Source of the DNA: Bacillus sp. FJAT-47783
GTDB lineage: Bacteria > Bacillota > Bacilli > Bacillales > Aeribacillaceae
Length of the DNA: 64,000 nt
Reading direction: 5' to 3'
Assembly: GCF_022808615.1 (NCBI RefSeq)
Contig: NZ_JAKZKS010000010.1
Coordinates: 1-64,000, forward strand
The notes beneath the pieces were generated by a model that had not been told where the DNA came from, searched no databases, and worked only from the letters and a program-made list of their open reading frames with translations. Made by a program: the position numbers and the translations under genes. Shown one piece after another: positions 29,605 to 39,291 of this stretch; the stretch's first letter is position 1, and each line of letters begins with the position of its first letter.

Positions 29605-29638
29605 ATAAAAGCATGAAATCGTTACATATTGTAAACGA

Positions 29639-29676
29639 TAATGGATGAACTCACCTTTAGAGTTCATCCATTTTTT
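29639..29676 (+). terminator. Terminator after yfhE
   Basis: AATGGATGAACTC pairs with AGTTCATCCATT over an 8-base loop and is followed by TTTT. Confidence 0.8.
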
Positions 29677-29691
29677 AAGGGGGGAAATGTG

Positions 29692-29892
29692 ATGGGTAGA
29701 ACACATCATCATAAAAAACGTGACAAAAATAAAAATTCCTTGCCGCAAGTTCCTGAAGCGTTAAAAAACGAAACAGATGGCACATATGAAGAATATTCAA
29801 GAGAGTTAGCTGACCAAGCAGATATGGAAGCACAGGCACGAGCTAACGCAGCGAACCAAAGAGTTGTTCGAAAACGATTTAAAAAAGGGTAA
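29692..29892 (+). CDS. yfhD: YfhD-like small protein
   Basis: A 66-residue hydrophilic protein of the YfhD family (MGRTHHHKKRDKNKNSLPQ, then YSRELADQADMEAQARA). Function unknown. The ATG at 29692 has GGGGGGAAA upstream; an in-frame ATG at 29641 lies inside the preceding terminator and is rejected. Confidence 0.82.
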   Translation: MGRTHHHKKRDKNKNSLPQVPEALKNETDGTYEEYSRELADQADMEAQARANAANQRVVRKRFKKG

Positions 29893-29928
29893 CAAAAGAG
29901 ATGAATACGAAATGGAATTGGTGTTTTG

Positions 29929-30177
29929 ATAAAGTGAAACTTCATTCAGTGAGGGTTTTTTCATCCCCCACTGAATGTTCGTCCCTACGGGATGACCTAA
30001 AGGCCCTTGTGACCCACAGGATGTGTGGGTTACATAGACGTGGCCACAGGACATGGCGCTCTTAGTCTGTGTTCTTTATGTTCGGACCTTTACGGTTAGT
30101 TGTCCCCCACCTATCTTCTTTGCTTAAAGACAGAATCTTGAGATGGGGGTCTTACTGCCCGTTTAGAGTGGGATAAA
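29929..30177 (-). mobile_element. IS200/IS605-like non-autonomous element, copy 3
   Basis: A 249-bp copy with ATAAA at both edges, 36 bases past yfhD. Both terminal foldbacks are present but each has point changes (GTGAGGG in one arm, AGATGGGGG in the other). The inner hairpins are recognisable, with a GTGTGGG insertion and GCCAC/ATGGC. It has drifted the most among the full-length copies. Confidence 0.78.
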
Positions 30178-30180
30178 GTT

Positions 30181-30320
30181 TAAGGGAGCTGTGTAAAAAG
30201 TCCATTTTTGCGTAAAGCACACCAAAATTAAGACATCAAGAATGCTGTAAAATCAACATTCTTGATGTCTACTTTTTTTTAATTCGGGGCGTAAATACCA
30301 CTTTTCGGACAGCCCCTTAT
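30181..30320. mobile_element. MITE-like element with imperfect terminal inverted repeats
   Basis: The left end TAAGGGAGCTGTGTAAAAAG and the inverted right end TAAGGGGCTGTCCGAAAAG match with few differences over about 25-30 bases. GGGGCTGTCC-type ends are known from several insertion-sequence families. The 140-bp interior has no ORF and carries a perfect 14-bp hairpin (30231-30270). It abuts the end of proA. Confidence 0.6.
30231..30280 (+). terminator. Terminator carried inside the MITE
   Basis: AGACATCAAGAATG pairs perfectly with CATTCTTGATGTCT over a 12-base loop and is followed by TTTTTTTT on the plus strand. It would stop plus-strand transcripts from yfhD before they run into proA. Confidence 0.75.
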
Positions 30321-30321
30321 G

Positions 30322-31569
30322 TTATGACCTTACTTGACCATTCCCTTTAATAACATATTTAGAAGACGTTAAAGCTGGTAACCCCATCGGTCCTCGCGCA
30401 TGTAGTTTTTGCGTGCTGATGCCAATCTCTGCTCCAAAACCGAATTCAAAACCGTCGGTAAAACGTGTTGATGCATTGTGATAAACCGCTGCAGAGTCGA
30501 CAAGTTGGAAAAACAATTGCGTATTTTCATCCGTTTCAGAAATAATTGCTTCTGAATGATGTGATCCGTATTGATTAATATGATCGATTGCCTCACGCAC
30601 ATCTTTTACAAGCTTTATTGCTAAAATATAATCTAAATATTCCGTTTCCCAATCTTCCTCTGTTGCTCGCTTTAAAGTAGGATACTGCTCATAAATTTGA
30701 TCATCTACTCGTAATTCAATTCCTGCATCCCGTAAGCGATTAATTAATGTTTGTAAATGTTCCTCTGCCCAATTTTCTTGAACAAGTACTGTTTCAATCG
30801 CATTACAAACTGATGGCCTTTGAGTTTTTGCATTTAAAACAATTTCAAGTGCCATGTCTAGTTTCGCCGTTTCATCAATAAAAATATGGCAATTGCCGGC
30901 TCCTGTTTCTAGTACAGGAACGGTCGCATTTTCAATAACCGTTTGAATTAGTTTTTTCCCACCACGGGGAATGAGTACATCTAAATAATCGTTTAACTTA
31001 AACATTTTAGAAGCAGTTTCGCGACTCGTATCCTCTAAAAGTTGAACAGCTTCTGTTGGAAAATTTACTTTTTTAAGTGCCTCATGTATGACTTGTACAA
31101 TGGCAATATTCGAGTGAAGAGCTGAAGTACTTCCTCGTAAAAGGACAGCATTTCCTGTTTTTAAACAAAGTGCTGACGCATCTACTGTTACATTTGGCCT
31201 CGCTTCGTAAATCATGCCGACAACACCTAAAGGAACACGAACTTTTTCAATATACAAACCATTCGGTCGTTCAATCGTTTCGACCACTTCATGAACAGGG
31301 TCTTGAATTGCTACTAAGTCTAACAACGCATCAGCCATTGCATGAATTCTCTCTTCATTTAACAAAAGACGGTCAAGTAATGACTCATGGAACCCTGCTT
31401 CTCGCCCCTTTTGTAAATCCTTTTCATTTTCCGTTAAAATGTAAGTGCATTGTTCGCGAAGCTCGCTTGCCATCGCTTTTAATGCTTCATTTTTCTCGTC
31501 TGTCGATTTTATCACGAGCGTTTGTGCAGCCATCTTAGCTTTTTTTGCTTTTTCTAAAAGTTCATTCAT
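30322..31569 (-). CDS. proA: Gamma-glutamyl phosphate reductase (ProA)
   Basis: Second enzyme of proline synthesis, 415 residues, reducing gamma-glutamyl phosphate to glutamate semialdehyde with NADPH. It is an aldehyde-dehydrogenase-fold enzyme whose catalytic cysteine lies in [14 protein letters not shown], and the family motif [13 protein letters not shown] is at the C-terminus. It overlaps the end of proB by 4 bases (ATGA) and is translated with it. Expression is expected to depend on the T-box upstream of proB. Confidence 0.96.
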   Translation of the reverse strand: MNELLEKAKKAKMAAQTLVIKSTDEKNEALKAMASELREQCTYILTENEKDLQKGREAGFHESLLDRLLLNEERIHAMADALLDLVAIQDPVHEVVETIERPNGLYIEKVRVPLGVVGMIYEARPNVTVDASALCLKTGNAVLLRGSTSALHSNIAIVQVIHEALKKVNFPTEAVQLLEDTSRETASKMFKLNDYLDVLIPRGGKKLIQTVIENATVPVLETGAGNCHIFIDETAKLDMALEIVLNAKTQRPSVCNAIETVLVQENWAEEHLQTLINRLRDAGIELRVDDQIYEQYPTLKRATEEDWETEYLDYILAIKLVKDVREAIDHINQYGSHHSEAIISETDENTQLFFQLVDSAAVYHNASTRFTDGFEFGFGAEIGISTQKLHARGPMGLPALTSSKYVIKGNGQVRS

Positions 31570-32687
31570 ACAATCAGCTCCTTATCTTTACATGCTAATT
31601 TATCTCGATGAATAACTTCTGGATGTACACGTTTCGTTTTTTTCATCGCTTCACGGCTTGATAGTCCTTTAACCTTCTCTAACTCCTCTTTTGAATAGTT
31701 CACTTCCCCTTTACCAATTACTTGTTTTTGTCGATTTACAATTTGAACGACATCGCCTTGATGGAACAAACCGCTAGCATTTTTAATACCAGCCGGCAAT
31801 AGCGACTTACCTTCAAATAAAATCGCTTGCTCAGCCCCATCATCCACTTCAATTTCCCCTTTAATCTCCGAATGTAGTGCAACCCATTGTTTTGAATTTT
31901 TGACGATGGATAAATGCGGATGACCAATATATGTTCCATCACCATTTCCATTTAACATAACTTCGATCTTATTTCGTCCATTTCCTTTTCCAATAAATAC
32001 ATTTACGCCTAAAGATAAAGCCGTTTGCGCCGCCAAAAGTTTTGATTTCATTCCACCTGTTCCAACTTTTGAACCGGAATCATTACTTAGCGAATGAATG
32101 AGCTCATGACTAATTTTCTGAACATAATCTAGCCGCTTTGCATTCGGATTATGTTTTGGGTTATCATCATAAAGCCCATTGATGTCTGTTAAGATGATGA
32201 GGGATTCGGCATGGACAAGACCGCTAACTAAAGCTGATAGCATATCATTATCACCGAATGTTAATTCCTCAATTGATACAGAATCATTTTCATTAATAAT
32301 CGGCAATACCGAACGCTTTAATAACTCTTGTAACGTATTGTGAGCATTTTTGTATTGCTCCTTTTTCTGAAAATCCCCTCTTGTTAACAATAATTGCGCA
32401 CATACCATTCCATGCTGTTTAAAGGCTTCTGTATAAGCTTGAATTAATAATCCTTGTCCAACTGCCGCAGCTGCTTGCTTCCCTTGAGTCGTTACTGGCC
32501 TTGAAGGATATCCTAACTGTTTAAATCCTGCTGAAACAGCCCCTGAAGAAATTAATACAACGTCATATCCAATATTTTTTAAATGAGCAATCGCTTCGAC
32601 ATGATCAATTAATTTTTCTTTTGAAAGCCCACCATTTACATCTGTCAAGGAACTACTTCCAATCTTGACAACGATTCTTTTCCCCAC
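31566..32687 (-). CDS. proB: Glutamate 5-kinase (ProB) with PUA domain
   Basis: First enzyme of proline synthesis, 373 residues, phosphorylating glutamate. An amino-acid kinase domain (KIGSSSL at the start, [31 protein letters not shown]) is followed by a C-terminal PUA domain (about 280-360). A proline-specific T-box in its leader indicates control by uncharged tRNA-Pro. Confidence 0.96.
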   Translation of the reverse strand: MGKRIVVKIGSSSLTDVNGGLSKEKLIDHVEAIAHLKNIGYDVVLISSGAVSAGFKQLGYPSRPVTTQGKQAAAAVGQGLLIQAYTEAFKQHGMVCAQLLLTRGDFQKKEQYKNAHNTLQELLKRSVLPIINENDSVSIEELTFGDNDMLSALVSGLVHAESLIILTDINGLYDDNPKHNPNAKRLDYVQKISHELIHSLSNDSGSKVGTGGMKSKLLAAQTALSLGVNVFIGKGNGRNKIEVMLNGNGDGTYIGHPHLSIVKNSKQWVALHSEIKGEIEVDDGAEQAILFEGKSLLPAGIKNASGLFHQGDVVQIVNRQKQVIGKGEVNYSKEELEKVKGLSSREAMKKTKRVHPEVIHRDKLACKDKELIV

Positions 32688-32751
32688 TTTTCCATCACCT
32701 CACCTTTTTGCTTTGATGTTTGTTCTTTCTCTAGATGAATTTTTTAAAGAA

Positions 32752-32999
32752 ACAAAAAGACCCATATCATCCTTATCAAAAAAGGACGAATATGAGTCAT
32801 AATCCGCGGTACCACCTTCATTAGTCTCACACTTTGTGAGACTCTCTTTACTTCCTGTAACGTAGGAAAACGGTTAGGTTATTAGCCTAACAGCTCAAGG
32901 GGTAGGTTCAATAGCTTTTTGCGGTGAAGCCTTTCAGCCCAATGAGCTTCACTCTCTTTCGCTTCAAGACATATTTACTGGCCCCTATCAACGCAATTT
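32752..32999 (-). promoter_or_regulatory. T-box riboswitch, proline (CCU) specifier
   Basis: The leader contains the invariant T-box sequence AATGAAGGTGGTACCGCGG (32804-32822, minus strand). A terminator hairpin follows (32760-32798, GACTCATATTCGTCC against GGATGATATGGGTC, then TTTTTG). In stem I the context GAA-CCT-ACC marks CCT (32904-32906) as the specifier codon, which is proline. T-box control of proBA is known in B. subtilis. Confidence 0.92.
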
Positions 33000-33061
33000 T
33001 GATAAGAAGTATTGGTTTTCATCTCAAAAGAGTTTTTTAAAAAAGCGTTAATTTTACAAAA

Positions 33062-33090
33062 ATTATCGGGTATCTAATAAAAATTGTCAA
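33062..33090 (-). promoter_or_regulatory. Promoter of the T-box/proBA transcript
   Basis: TTGACA (33085-33090, minus strand) and GATAAT (33062-33067) are 17 bases apart, a near-consensus vegetative promoter. It would start transcription about 55 bases before the conserved T-box stem I. Confidence 0.82.
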
Positions 33091-33162
33091 GTTAAATTTT
33101 TTATGGGGACATCTCAAAATAATTGTAAAATATTATTTTTCCTTGAAATTAAAAATTGATAC

Positions 33163-33289
33163 TTATCCACAATTTTCTGAATAATGTTGATAAATTGTTT
33201 ATTCGTTATTCATACAATGACCTTTCATACACAAATTATGCACAATTATTGTGAATAAATATTCTGCAAATTCAGATTTTTGTGGATAA
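33163..33289. promoter_or_regulatory. Cluster of DnaA boxes
   Basis: Four exact matches to the DnaA box TTATNCACA: TTATCCACA at 33163-33171 (+), TTATGCACA at 33236-33244 (+), TTATTCACA at 33250-33258 (-) and TTATCCACA at 33281-33289 (-). One-mismatch sites lie at 33206-33214 and 33324-33332. The DNA is very AT-rich and has no credible gene. It lies upstream of proBA on the minus side and of a plus-strand SRPBCC gene. Confidence 0.75.
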
Positions 33290-33513
33290 ACGTGTTTATC
33301 CTTCTCTCCTTCTAGTTCATTCTTGTGGATATTTTCTACATGAGAAACCACCTATTGTGTATATTTTTTTAACGAAAAGAAAGAAGGGATACATAAAATC
33401 ATTTTTCTTCAATAGCAAAGCGCTCATTCCTCAAAATCCTTCTAGCTATGTAGAAAACAACATTTATTTGTTATAATAAAAATACGAACAAATAATGTTA
33501 AAGGTGGAAATGA

Positions 33514-33972
33514 ATGCAAACGTGGACAAAAGAAATTGACATTCGCGCACCGATCGAACAAGTTTGGGACCTATTTGATGGATCACTCGAAAACATGCAA
33601 AAAATTATGCCTCAAGTGGTTGAACATGAACCGGTTCATGTAACAGAAGAAATCGTAGGCTCTGTTTATCGTCAAAAGTATAGAGAAGGTAAACGTATGA
33701 TGGAATATGATGTTATCACACACGAATACGAAAACAACCCCACTTTTAAAAAGCTAAAGGTAGGCTTTAATCTCGCAAACATGTTTGACATTACAGCCAA
33801 ATATGAGCTAACTAAGCTAGATGAAAGTCGGACAAAACTTATATACACAGCAACGAACAAGCCGTTAAAATGGTTCATTAAATTATTCGTTATGTTTGCA
33901 AGTGACAAAGTCGTTGTTGAATTTGTGGAACGAGTTAAAAAAGTAGCAGAAGAAGATGCGACGGTTCAGTAA
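33514..33972 (+). CDS. SRPBCC-family protein
   Basis: A 152-residue protein of the START/SRPBCC fold, recognised by its start (WTKEIDIRAPIEQVWDLF) and a long C-terminal helix. Such proteins bind hydrophobic ligands, and no ligand can be assigned. AAAGGTGG precedes the ATG. It stands alone, followed by its own terminator. Confidence 0.82.
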   Translation: MQTWTKEIDIRAPIEQVWDLFDGSLENMQKIMPQVVEHEPVHVTEEIVGSVYRQKYREGKRMMEYDVITHEYENNPTFKKLKVGFNLANMFDITAKYELTKLDESRTKLIYTATNKPLKWFIKLFVMFASDKVVVEFVERVKKVAEEDATVQ

Positions 33973-34023
33973 GGATAGGTTTACATTTATACAACATAAA
34001 ATTCAAGTCGAAAAACGGTAATA

Positions 34024-34056
34024 ATTCCCGTCTCACTTCAATGAGATGGGAATTTT
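34024..34056 (+). terminator. Terminator after the SRPBCC gene
   Basis: ATTCCCGTCTCA pairs with TGAGATGGGAAT over a short loop, followed by TTTATCG. Confidence 0.75.
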
Positions 34057-34224
34057 ATCGTTTGTTCACAAACGCTACCTCCTTTCCTCTTTAAGGAAAA
34101 ACTCAATTAGAATATTCATCAATTTTCAAAAGTTCACAATATCTCCATTGCTATTAAAACGCTATCATTTATAATAAATGTAAATGTCAATGTTTTTCCA
34201 TTACGATTTTTAGGGAGACAGTAA

Positions 34225-34410
34225 ATGAAATTATTAGGAATTATTGCTGTTTTAATATTGTTGGTAGGTTTAATTTTGACGCTCGCTCTCTCTGGAAAAG
34301 GTGATAAGGACTACCATTCTGCGACAAAACGAAATGTGACGAATTTAACACTTATTTATGTTGCCCTTGGGGTAATATGTATCGGAATTGTCGCATTCTT
34401 AATCACTTAA
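34225..34410 (+). CDS. Small two-helix membrane protein, unknown
   Basis: A 61-residue protein with two hydrophobic helices (about 3-24 and 40-60) joined by a charged loop (SGKGDKDYHSATKRN). GGGAGA precedes the ATG. I do not recognise a family with confidence. It ends at a strong terminator shared with terC. Confidence 0.68.
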   Translation: MKLLGIIAVLILLVGLILTLALSGKGDKDYHSATKRNVTNLTLIYVALGVICIGIVAFLIT

Positions 34411-34423
34411 TTGTGGGGATCAT

Positions 34424-34457
34424 AAAAAAACGTTTGGGTTTCCCCAAACGTTTTTTT
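34424..34457. terminator. Bidirectional terminator before terC
   Basis: CGTTTGGG/CCCAAACG flanked by seven A on the left and seven T on the right. It serves both the small membrane protein gene and the convergent terC. Confidence 0.9.
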
Positions 34458-34459
34458 GT

Positions 34460-35170
34460 TTATGCTGTTTGCTTCATACTTTTTTCACTGTTTTGTTTTG
34501 TTTTTACATACCCTGCAGCTAAAACGATAATGGTTAATACACCCATTATTATATATTCCATTGGACCATGAATGGTTAACACGTTTTGTAAATGTTTGTC
34601 TCCTATAATCATTTCACCAGCTGTCCAAGCTAAAATAGCAGAACCAGCATATGCAATCCAGCTATATTTTTCCATTAAACGAACAATTAGTTTTGAACCA
34701 AATATGATGATCGGAATACTGATGAATACACCTAATGCAATCATCCCAATGTTTCCATGAGCCGCTCCTGCTACAGCAATGACATTATCTAAACTCATGA
34801 CAGCATCAGCAAGGATAATGGTTTGAATCGCTTTCGCTAAATTACGTTGAGATCGGATATTCGCTGCTTCTTCTTCTCCTACTAAAACTTTGTAGGCAAT
34901 CCATAATAAGAGAATACCTCCGACCATTGTAACAAAAGGTATTTTTAATAAATAAACGATGATCGTTGCAAATAAAATTCGAAGTAATACAGCTCCAGCC
35001 GTTCCAAGTACAATAGCTTTATTTTGTTGGTCTTCCGGAAGATTACGTGTCGCCATTGCAATTACAACCGCATTGTCCCCAGATAAAATAATATCAATCG
35101 CAATAATTTTTAGTAAAGCAATGATTCCACCAGTGGACACAGCCAATCCTAAAACTTGAATAAAGTCCAA
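34460..35170 (-). CDS. TerC-family integral membrane protein
   Basis: A 236-residue protein with about seven membrane helices and the acidic TerC motifs LSGDNAVVI and MSLDNVIAVAG that form an intramembrane metal site. Related Bacillus proteins (YceF, YkoY, YjbE) are linked to manganese export, so metal export is plausible. I see no yybP-ykoY riboswitch upstream. Confidence 0.9.
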   Translation of the reverse strand: MDFIQVLGLAVSTGGIIALLKIIAIDIILSGDNAVVIAMATRNLPEDQQNKAIVLGTAGAVLLRILFATIIVYLLKIPFVTMVGGILLLWIAYKVLVGEEEAANIRSQRNLAKAIQTIILADAVMSLDNVIAVAGAAHGNIGMIALGVFISIPIIIFGSKLIVRLMEKYSWIAYAGSAILAWTAGEMIIGDKHLQNVLTIHGPMEYIIMGVLTIIVLAAGYVKTKQNSEKSMKQTA

Positions 35171-35339
35171 TCGACTTCGCTCCTTTAACTCCTGTATATC
35201 TAAAAATCTTTTTATTTTTTAACCTAATCAATAGTTTATCTATTATTCTTTTTGAAATCAAACCCAACATTATGTAATGATAAGTAGAAAGCTCACTAAT
35301 TATGGTTTAGTACCCATCTTTTTCTGATCATACCCATTT

Positions 35340-35515
35340 TTTATTTATCACTTTCTAAGGTTTTTTCATCACTTCTTCCTGTTTATTTACCGCTTTCTCT
35401 ATTTTTTTCATCATTTCTCCAGTTTTTCTATCACTTTCTCAAATTTTTTCTTCACTTCCTCCAGTTTTTCCATCACTTTCTCTATTTTTTTCATCACTTA
35501 AATTTTAACGAGACT
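35340..35515. repeat. Helically phased ATCAC array (8 units)
   Basis: Words of the type ATCACTTTCT, each after a T-run, begin at 35347, 35368, 35389, 35410, 35430, 35451, 35472 and 35493. All spacings are 20 or 21 bases. Unit 3 (ACCGC) and unit 6 (TTCAC) are variants. It ends near AACGAGACT. Part of it is nearly identical to the array at 41091-41205. It lies between the terC promoter region and the end of the symporter gene. Confidence 0.8.
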
Positions 35516-35529
35516 GTGTGCATTTAGAG

Positions 35530-35559
35530 ACAAAAAACAGCCTCCATTATGGAGACTGC
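35530..35559 (-). terminator. Terminator of the amino-acid symporter gene
   Basis: On the minus strand CAGTCTCC pairs with GGAGGCTG over a 5-base loop, followed by TTTTTTG, 18 bases past the stop. Confidence 0.85.
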
Positions 35560-35576
35560 TTTCAAGTTTGATCAAA

Positions 35577-37034
35577 TTAAATCACATCTTGTTTTTTATC
35601 TTTATTGTATTCCTCAACCCAATAATCTGCATTTTTAATTCCAAGTTTTTCAGGGTTAAAGACTGGATCTAATCCTTGACGCTTTTGTTCTTCATAATCT
35701 TTTAGAGCTAGGATGGCCGGCTTAGTTAAAATTAAGATGGCAAAAATGTTCAGCCAGACCATAAGTCCTAAGCCAATATCACCAAGTGCCCATGCTAAGT
35801 TCGCTGTTTTAACCGCTCCATAAAACGTTGCAGCTAATAAAACGAGTTTTAAAGCAAACATCGGCCATTTGCTGTTTCTTCCACGAGTTAAATATGCAAT
35901 ATTTGTTTCTGCAATATAGTAATATGCCATAATCGTTGTAAAGGCAAAGAAGAATAAAGCTACGGCAACAAAACCTGCACCAAATCCTGGTAAAATCGTT
36001 TCAATGGCAGCTTGCGTATAGCCAGGTCCTGCTTCAACACCCGCTAAGTTGTTTACTAGAAACGTTCCATCGGGTTTTTCTACATTATACATGCCTGTAA
36101 ATAAAATCATGAATGCGGTTGCTGAACATACTAAAATTGTATCAATATAAACAGAGAACGCTTGAACTAAGCCTTGTTTTACTGGGTGAGAAACTTCGGC
36201 AGCGGCTGCAGCGTGAGGTCCTGTACCTTGTCCTGCTTCATTTGAATAAACCCCGCGCTTGATTCCCCAAGAAATAGCCAAACCGACAATTCCACCGAAT
36301 GCAGAATCAATAGCGAAAGCGCTTTCAAATATTAGTCGAATCACGCCTGGTAATTCCGTAATATTCATGAATACAATGATAATGGATAAAAGTACGTACC
36401 CTAGTGCCATGAATGGTACAACGAATTGAGCAACATGTGCAATACGTTTAACCCCGCCAAAAATAATGAAACCTAAAAGAGCGACAAGTATAATACCCGT
36501 AACAGTTGGGCTAATGTCAAACGCATTTTCTAACCCTATCGCAATCGAATTCGATTGAATACCCGGCATTAATAAAGACATCGCTAAAAGGGCCGCAAAC
36601 GCGAAAATCACTCCATACCATTTCCATCCAATTCCCTTTTCAATAAAGTAAGCTGGTCCCCCGCGGTATTCACCATCTTGCTTCACTTTATAAATTTGCG
36701 CTAACGTGGATTCGACATACGCACTCCCTGCGCCGATAAAGGCAATCATCCACATCCAAAAAACAGCACCCGGTCCCCCAAAGGCAATTGCAGTCGCAGT
36801 ACCTGCAATATTACCAGTACCTACACGACCTGAAAGTGCGATGGATAAAGCTTGAAACGAAGATACTCCAGCTTCCGAGCTTTTTCCTTTAAACATTTGA
36901 ACAATCATGTCCTTAACTAAGCGCACTTGTAAAAAACGAGTAATAATAGAAAAGAAAAGTCCTGCACCAAGCACTAAGTATAACATCGGCTGGCTCCATA
37001 AAATGCTTACAAGATTGTTGATAAATTGCTCCAT
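35577..37034 (-). CDS. Alanine/glycine:cation symporter (AGCS family)
   Basis: A 485-residue membrane protein with about ten or eleven helices and the AGCS signature (GNIAGTATAIAFGGPGAVFWMW). Members import alanine, glycine or glutamine with sodium; B. subtilis AlsT is a relative. It is a single gene with its own terminator. Confidence 0.92.
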   Translation of the reverse strand: MEQFINNLVSILWSQPMLYLVLGAGLFFSIITRFLQVRLVKDMIVQMFKGKSSEAGVSSFQALSIALSGRVGTGNIAGTATAIAFGGPGAVFWMWMIAFIGAGSAYVESTLAQIYKVKQDGEYRGGPAYFIEKGIGWKWYGVIFAFAALLAMSLLMPGIQSNSIAIGLENAFDISPTVTGIILVALLGFIIFGGVKRIAHVAQFVVPFMALGYVLLSIIIVFMNITELPGVIRLIFESAFAIDSAFGGIVGLAISWGIKRGVYSNEAGQGTGPHAAAAAEVSHPVKQGLVQAFSVYIDTILVCSATAFMILFTGMYNVEKPDGTFLVNNLAGVEAGPGYTQAAIETILPGFGAGFVAVALFFFAFTTIMAYYYIAETNIAYLTRGRNSKWPMFALKLVLLAATFYGAVKTANLAWALGDIGLGLMVWLNIFAILILTKPAILALKDYEEQKRQGLDPVFNPEKLGIKNADYWVEEYNKDKKQDVI

Positions 37035-37404
37035 CTTTTTCCTCCTTTTAATTGTCTGAATTTTACCCCTATTTAGAATTATAAATGATCGTTAAGTATT
37101 CTACAATAATCAAATAGGATTTTTTTATTAATGAAATTTTAACCAATTAGTATACTAAAATATTTATTAACTTTCCAAATTCATTTCCTTTTAAATGAAA
37201 TGAAAAAAATGCTCTTATTTCTCTTTAAGTCATATCATAGTTCCTTGAAAGTCTATCTTTAGAAGTACAAAAATTCAACAAGGTGTAATTGTCGAGGTAT
37301 ACAATGAAGGATGTGTTTAAAATTCTATTCTCTTTCTTCTTGAAGTATTAGGATTATAGGTAAAATTATTATTGGGAGTTTTTACTCTTTTTTCGATCTC
37401 AAAA
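37035..37404. other. Intergenic DNA upstream of the symporter gene
   Basis: About 370 AT-rich bases between the symporter start and the ribD terminator. No ORF with a ribosome binding site, no phased array and no known riboswitch could be recognised. Confidence 0.45.
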
Positions 37405-37438
37405 TAAAAAGCTGAACGGCTAAAGTTCAGCTTTTTAC
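37405..37438 (-). terminator. Terminator overlapping the end of ribD
   Basis: AAAAAGCTGAAC pairs perfectly with GTTCAGCTTTTT over a 7-base loop. The hairpin includes the last codons of ribD and is followed on the minus strand by TTTTTATTTTG. Confidence 0.85.
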
Positions 37439-38530
37439 CTTTTTATATACCGGATATCCAGTAATTTTTATATCTTTTCCAATTGTTAGAATTTCCATTT
37501 GATCAAGCTCAATGGCATCCGCCATTTTTAGAACACCTTCTCCCCCTAAAAAACTTGGGGCACCTTTTCCACCGACTAATTTCGGAGCAATATATAGCAC
37601 AACTTTATCAACGAACCCTCCTGCTAAAAAGGATGCGTGAATTTCACCGCCACCTTCTATAAATAATGAAGAAATCGAATGTTCTCCTAGTATTTTTAAA
37701 ACGTCTAACGGTTTCACTCTTTTTTCTTCGTTTGTAATAAAGACCTTTACGCCTTGTTTTTCAAGCTCCTCTTTTTTACTTGGATCATAGGATTTACTGG
37801 TAAAAACCCATGTTTCTGCTTGTTCGTCAGTCACAACATGGGACTCAATTGGAATTCGCAGTGTGGAATCCATTACGACTCGTAGAGGGTTTCGCCCATT
37901 TGGAATTCTCGCTGTTAAGTGCGGATTGTCTTTTATAACCGTGTTGGCACCGACAAGTATCGCTTGATGTTCATGACGAAGCTGATGCACATCGCTACGA
38001 GATTGTTCAGATGTAATCCATTTACTGTCTGATGTTACCGTTGCGATTTTCCCATCTAATGTACTTCCTGCTTTCATCGTAACAAACGGAATCTTATTTA
38101 TAATATATTTGTTAAACACTTCATTCATTTTTTTCGCTTCTTCTTCACACACACCAACTGTAACATTAATCCCTGCTTCTTCTAATATTTTGACACCACG
38201 CCCTGAAACCATTGGGTTAGGGTCTAATGTTGCAATAACGACTTTTTTCACTCCTGCTTGTACAAGTGCTACCGCACATGGACCTGTTCTGCCAAAATGG
38301 GAACAAGGTTCTAGCGTTACATACGCTGTACTTCCTTTCGCTTTATCACCAGCCATTTTTAAAGCATGTATTTCTGCATGTGGTTCTCCCGCTTTTAAAT
38401 GAGCACCAATTCCTACAATACGATTGTCATTTACTAAAACTGCACCTACTAACGGGTTTGGATCCGTTTGACCTTTCATAGCACGTGCATTTTCAAGAGC
38501 AAGCTGCATGTAAAAATCGTGACTTGCCAT
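37427..38530 (-). CDS. ribD: Bifunctional pyrimidine deaminase/reductase RibD
   Basis: A 367-residue enzyme performing the deamination and side-chain reduction steps that follow GTP cyclohydrolase II. The deaminase domain (1-145) has the zinc site HAEIHAL and PCSHFGRTGPC; the reductase domain (about 146-360) begins TMKAGSTLDGKIA. It overlaps the ribA stop/start by one base. No FMN riboswitch or ribE/ribH genes are nearby, so this looks like a partial, separate rib set. Confidence 0.93.
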   Translation of the reverse strand: MASHDFYMQLALENARAMKGQTDPNPLVGAVLVNDNRIVGIGAHLKAGEPHAEIHALKMAGDKAKGSTAYVTLEPCSHFGRTGPCAVALVQAGVKKVVIATLDPNPMVSGRGVKILEEAGINVTVGVCEEEAKKMNEVFNKYIINKIPFVTMKAGSTLDGKIATVTSDSKWITSEQSRSDVHQLRHEHQAILVGANTVIKDNPHLTARIPNGRNPLRVVMDSTLRIPIESHVVTDEQAETWVFTSKSYDPSKKEELEKQGVKVFITNEEKRVKPLDVLKILGEHSISSLFIEGGGEIHASFLAGGFVDKVVLYIAPKLVGGKGAPSFLGGEGVLKMADAIELDQMEILTIGKDIKITGYPVYKKVKS

Positions 38531-39276
38531 TAAACAAGCACCTCCTCTCCTAAATGCCCTGAGCGTTCAACTTTTGTTGTTAAATATTTTTCGTTAAATT
38601 CGGATACATCGCCCCATAAAGACATTCTTCCAGCGATATTCATCCCTTCATTACGTAAAGCTTTTAATTTTTTTGGATTGTTTGTAATAAGGGTAACTGG
38701 CTTTTTGCGAAGAGTCTTCATCACTGTGATCGCTTCACGATAATCTCTTACATCATCTTCAAACCCAAGATGGACATTCGCATCCACAGTATCATACCCG
38801 TTTTCTTGCAGAACATACGCCATCGCTTTTGAAAATAAACCGATGCCTCTTCCTTCATGGTTAGCTAAATAAAAGAGGGCACCTGTACCGTGCTCAACAA
38901 TCATTTTTAATGATTGTTTCAATTGGAACCCACAATCACATCGCTTACTACCAAAAATATCTCCTGTATGACAAATGGAATGCATACGGACAAGCGCGTT
39001 TTCACTATGTTCAAAGTCTCCGTACACTAATACGCTTGATTGCTGTGCATCAGCAAGGTTCATAGATGAAAGTTGATGAATAAGAGTACGAGTATCTTTT
39101 ACTACTTTATCGGTTTTCAGCCAATTATACCAACTAAAAATGACAGTCTCCCCATCTAGATTGATTGGTAGTCGAACAGGTCCTACTACATAAATGACTT
39201 CACCATTTGTTTGAATGCGTTGAATTTTATTTTCTAAAATTGTCACTACTTCATTATGAATTACTTTATCTTTCAT
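38530..39276 (-). CDS. ribA: Stand-alone GTP cyclohydrolase II
   Basis: A 248-residue GTP cyclohydrolase II opening the imidazole ring of GTP. The zinc motif is CHTGDIFGSKRCDC (C-x10-C-x-C), with the catalytic NHEGRGIGL stretch and TNNPKK. It lacks the fused DHBP synthase domain that Bacillus RibBA carries. It lies 15 bases downstream of a DOPA-dioxygenase-like gene and directly before ribD, so the three probably form an operon. Confidence 0.92.
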   Translation of the reverse strand: MKDKVIHNEVVTILENKIQRIQTNGEVIYVVGPVRLPINLDGETVIFSWYNWLKTDKVVKDTRTLIHQLSSMNLADAQQSSVLVYGDFEHSENALVRMHSICHTGDIFGSKRCDCGFQLKQSLKMIVEHGTGALFYLANHEGRGIGLFSKAMAYVLQENGYDTVDANVHLGFEDDVRDYREAITVMKTLRKKPVTLITNNPKKLKALRNEGMNIAGRMSLWGDVSEFNEKYLTTKVERSGHLGEEVLV

Positions 39277-39291
39277 TTAAACGACTCCTCA

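Noticed and set aside
30181..30320. Full insertion sequence
   Set aside because: Only about 140 bases with no ORF; at most a MITE-like remnant.
34460..35340. yybP-ykoY manganese riboswitch upstream of terC
   Set aside because: I looked for the conserved paired elements in the 170 bases before the start and did not find them.
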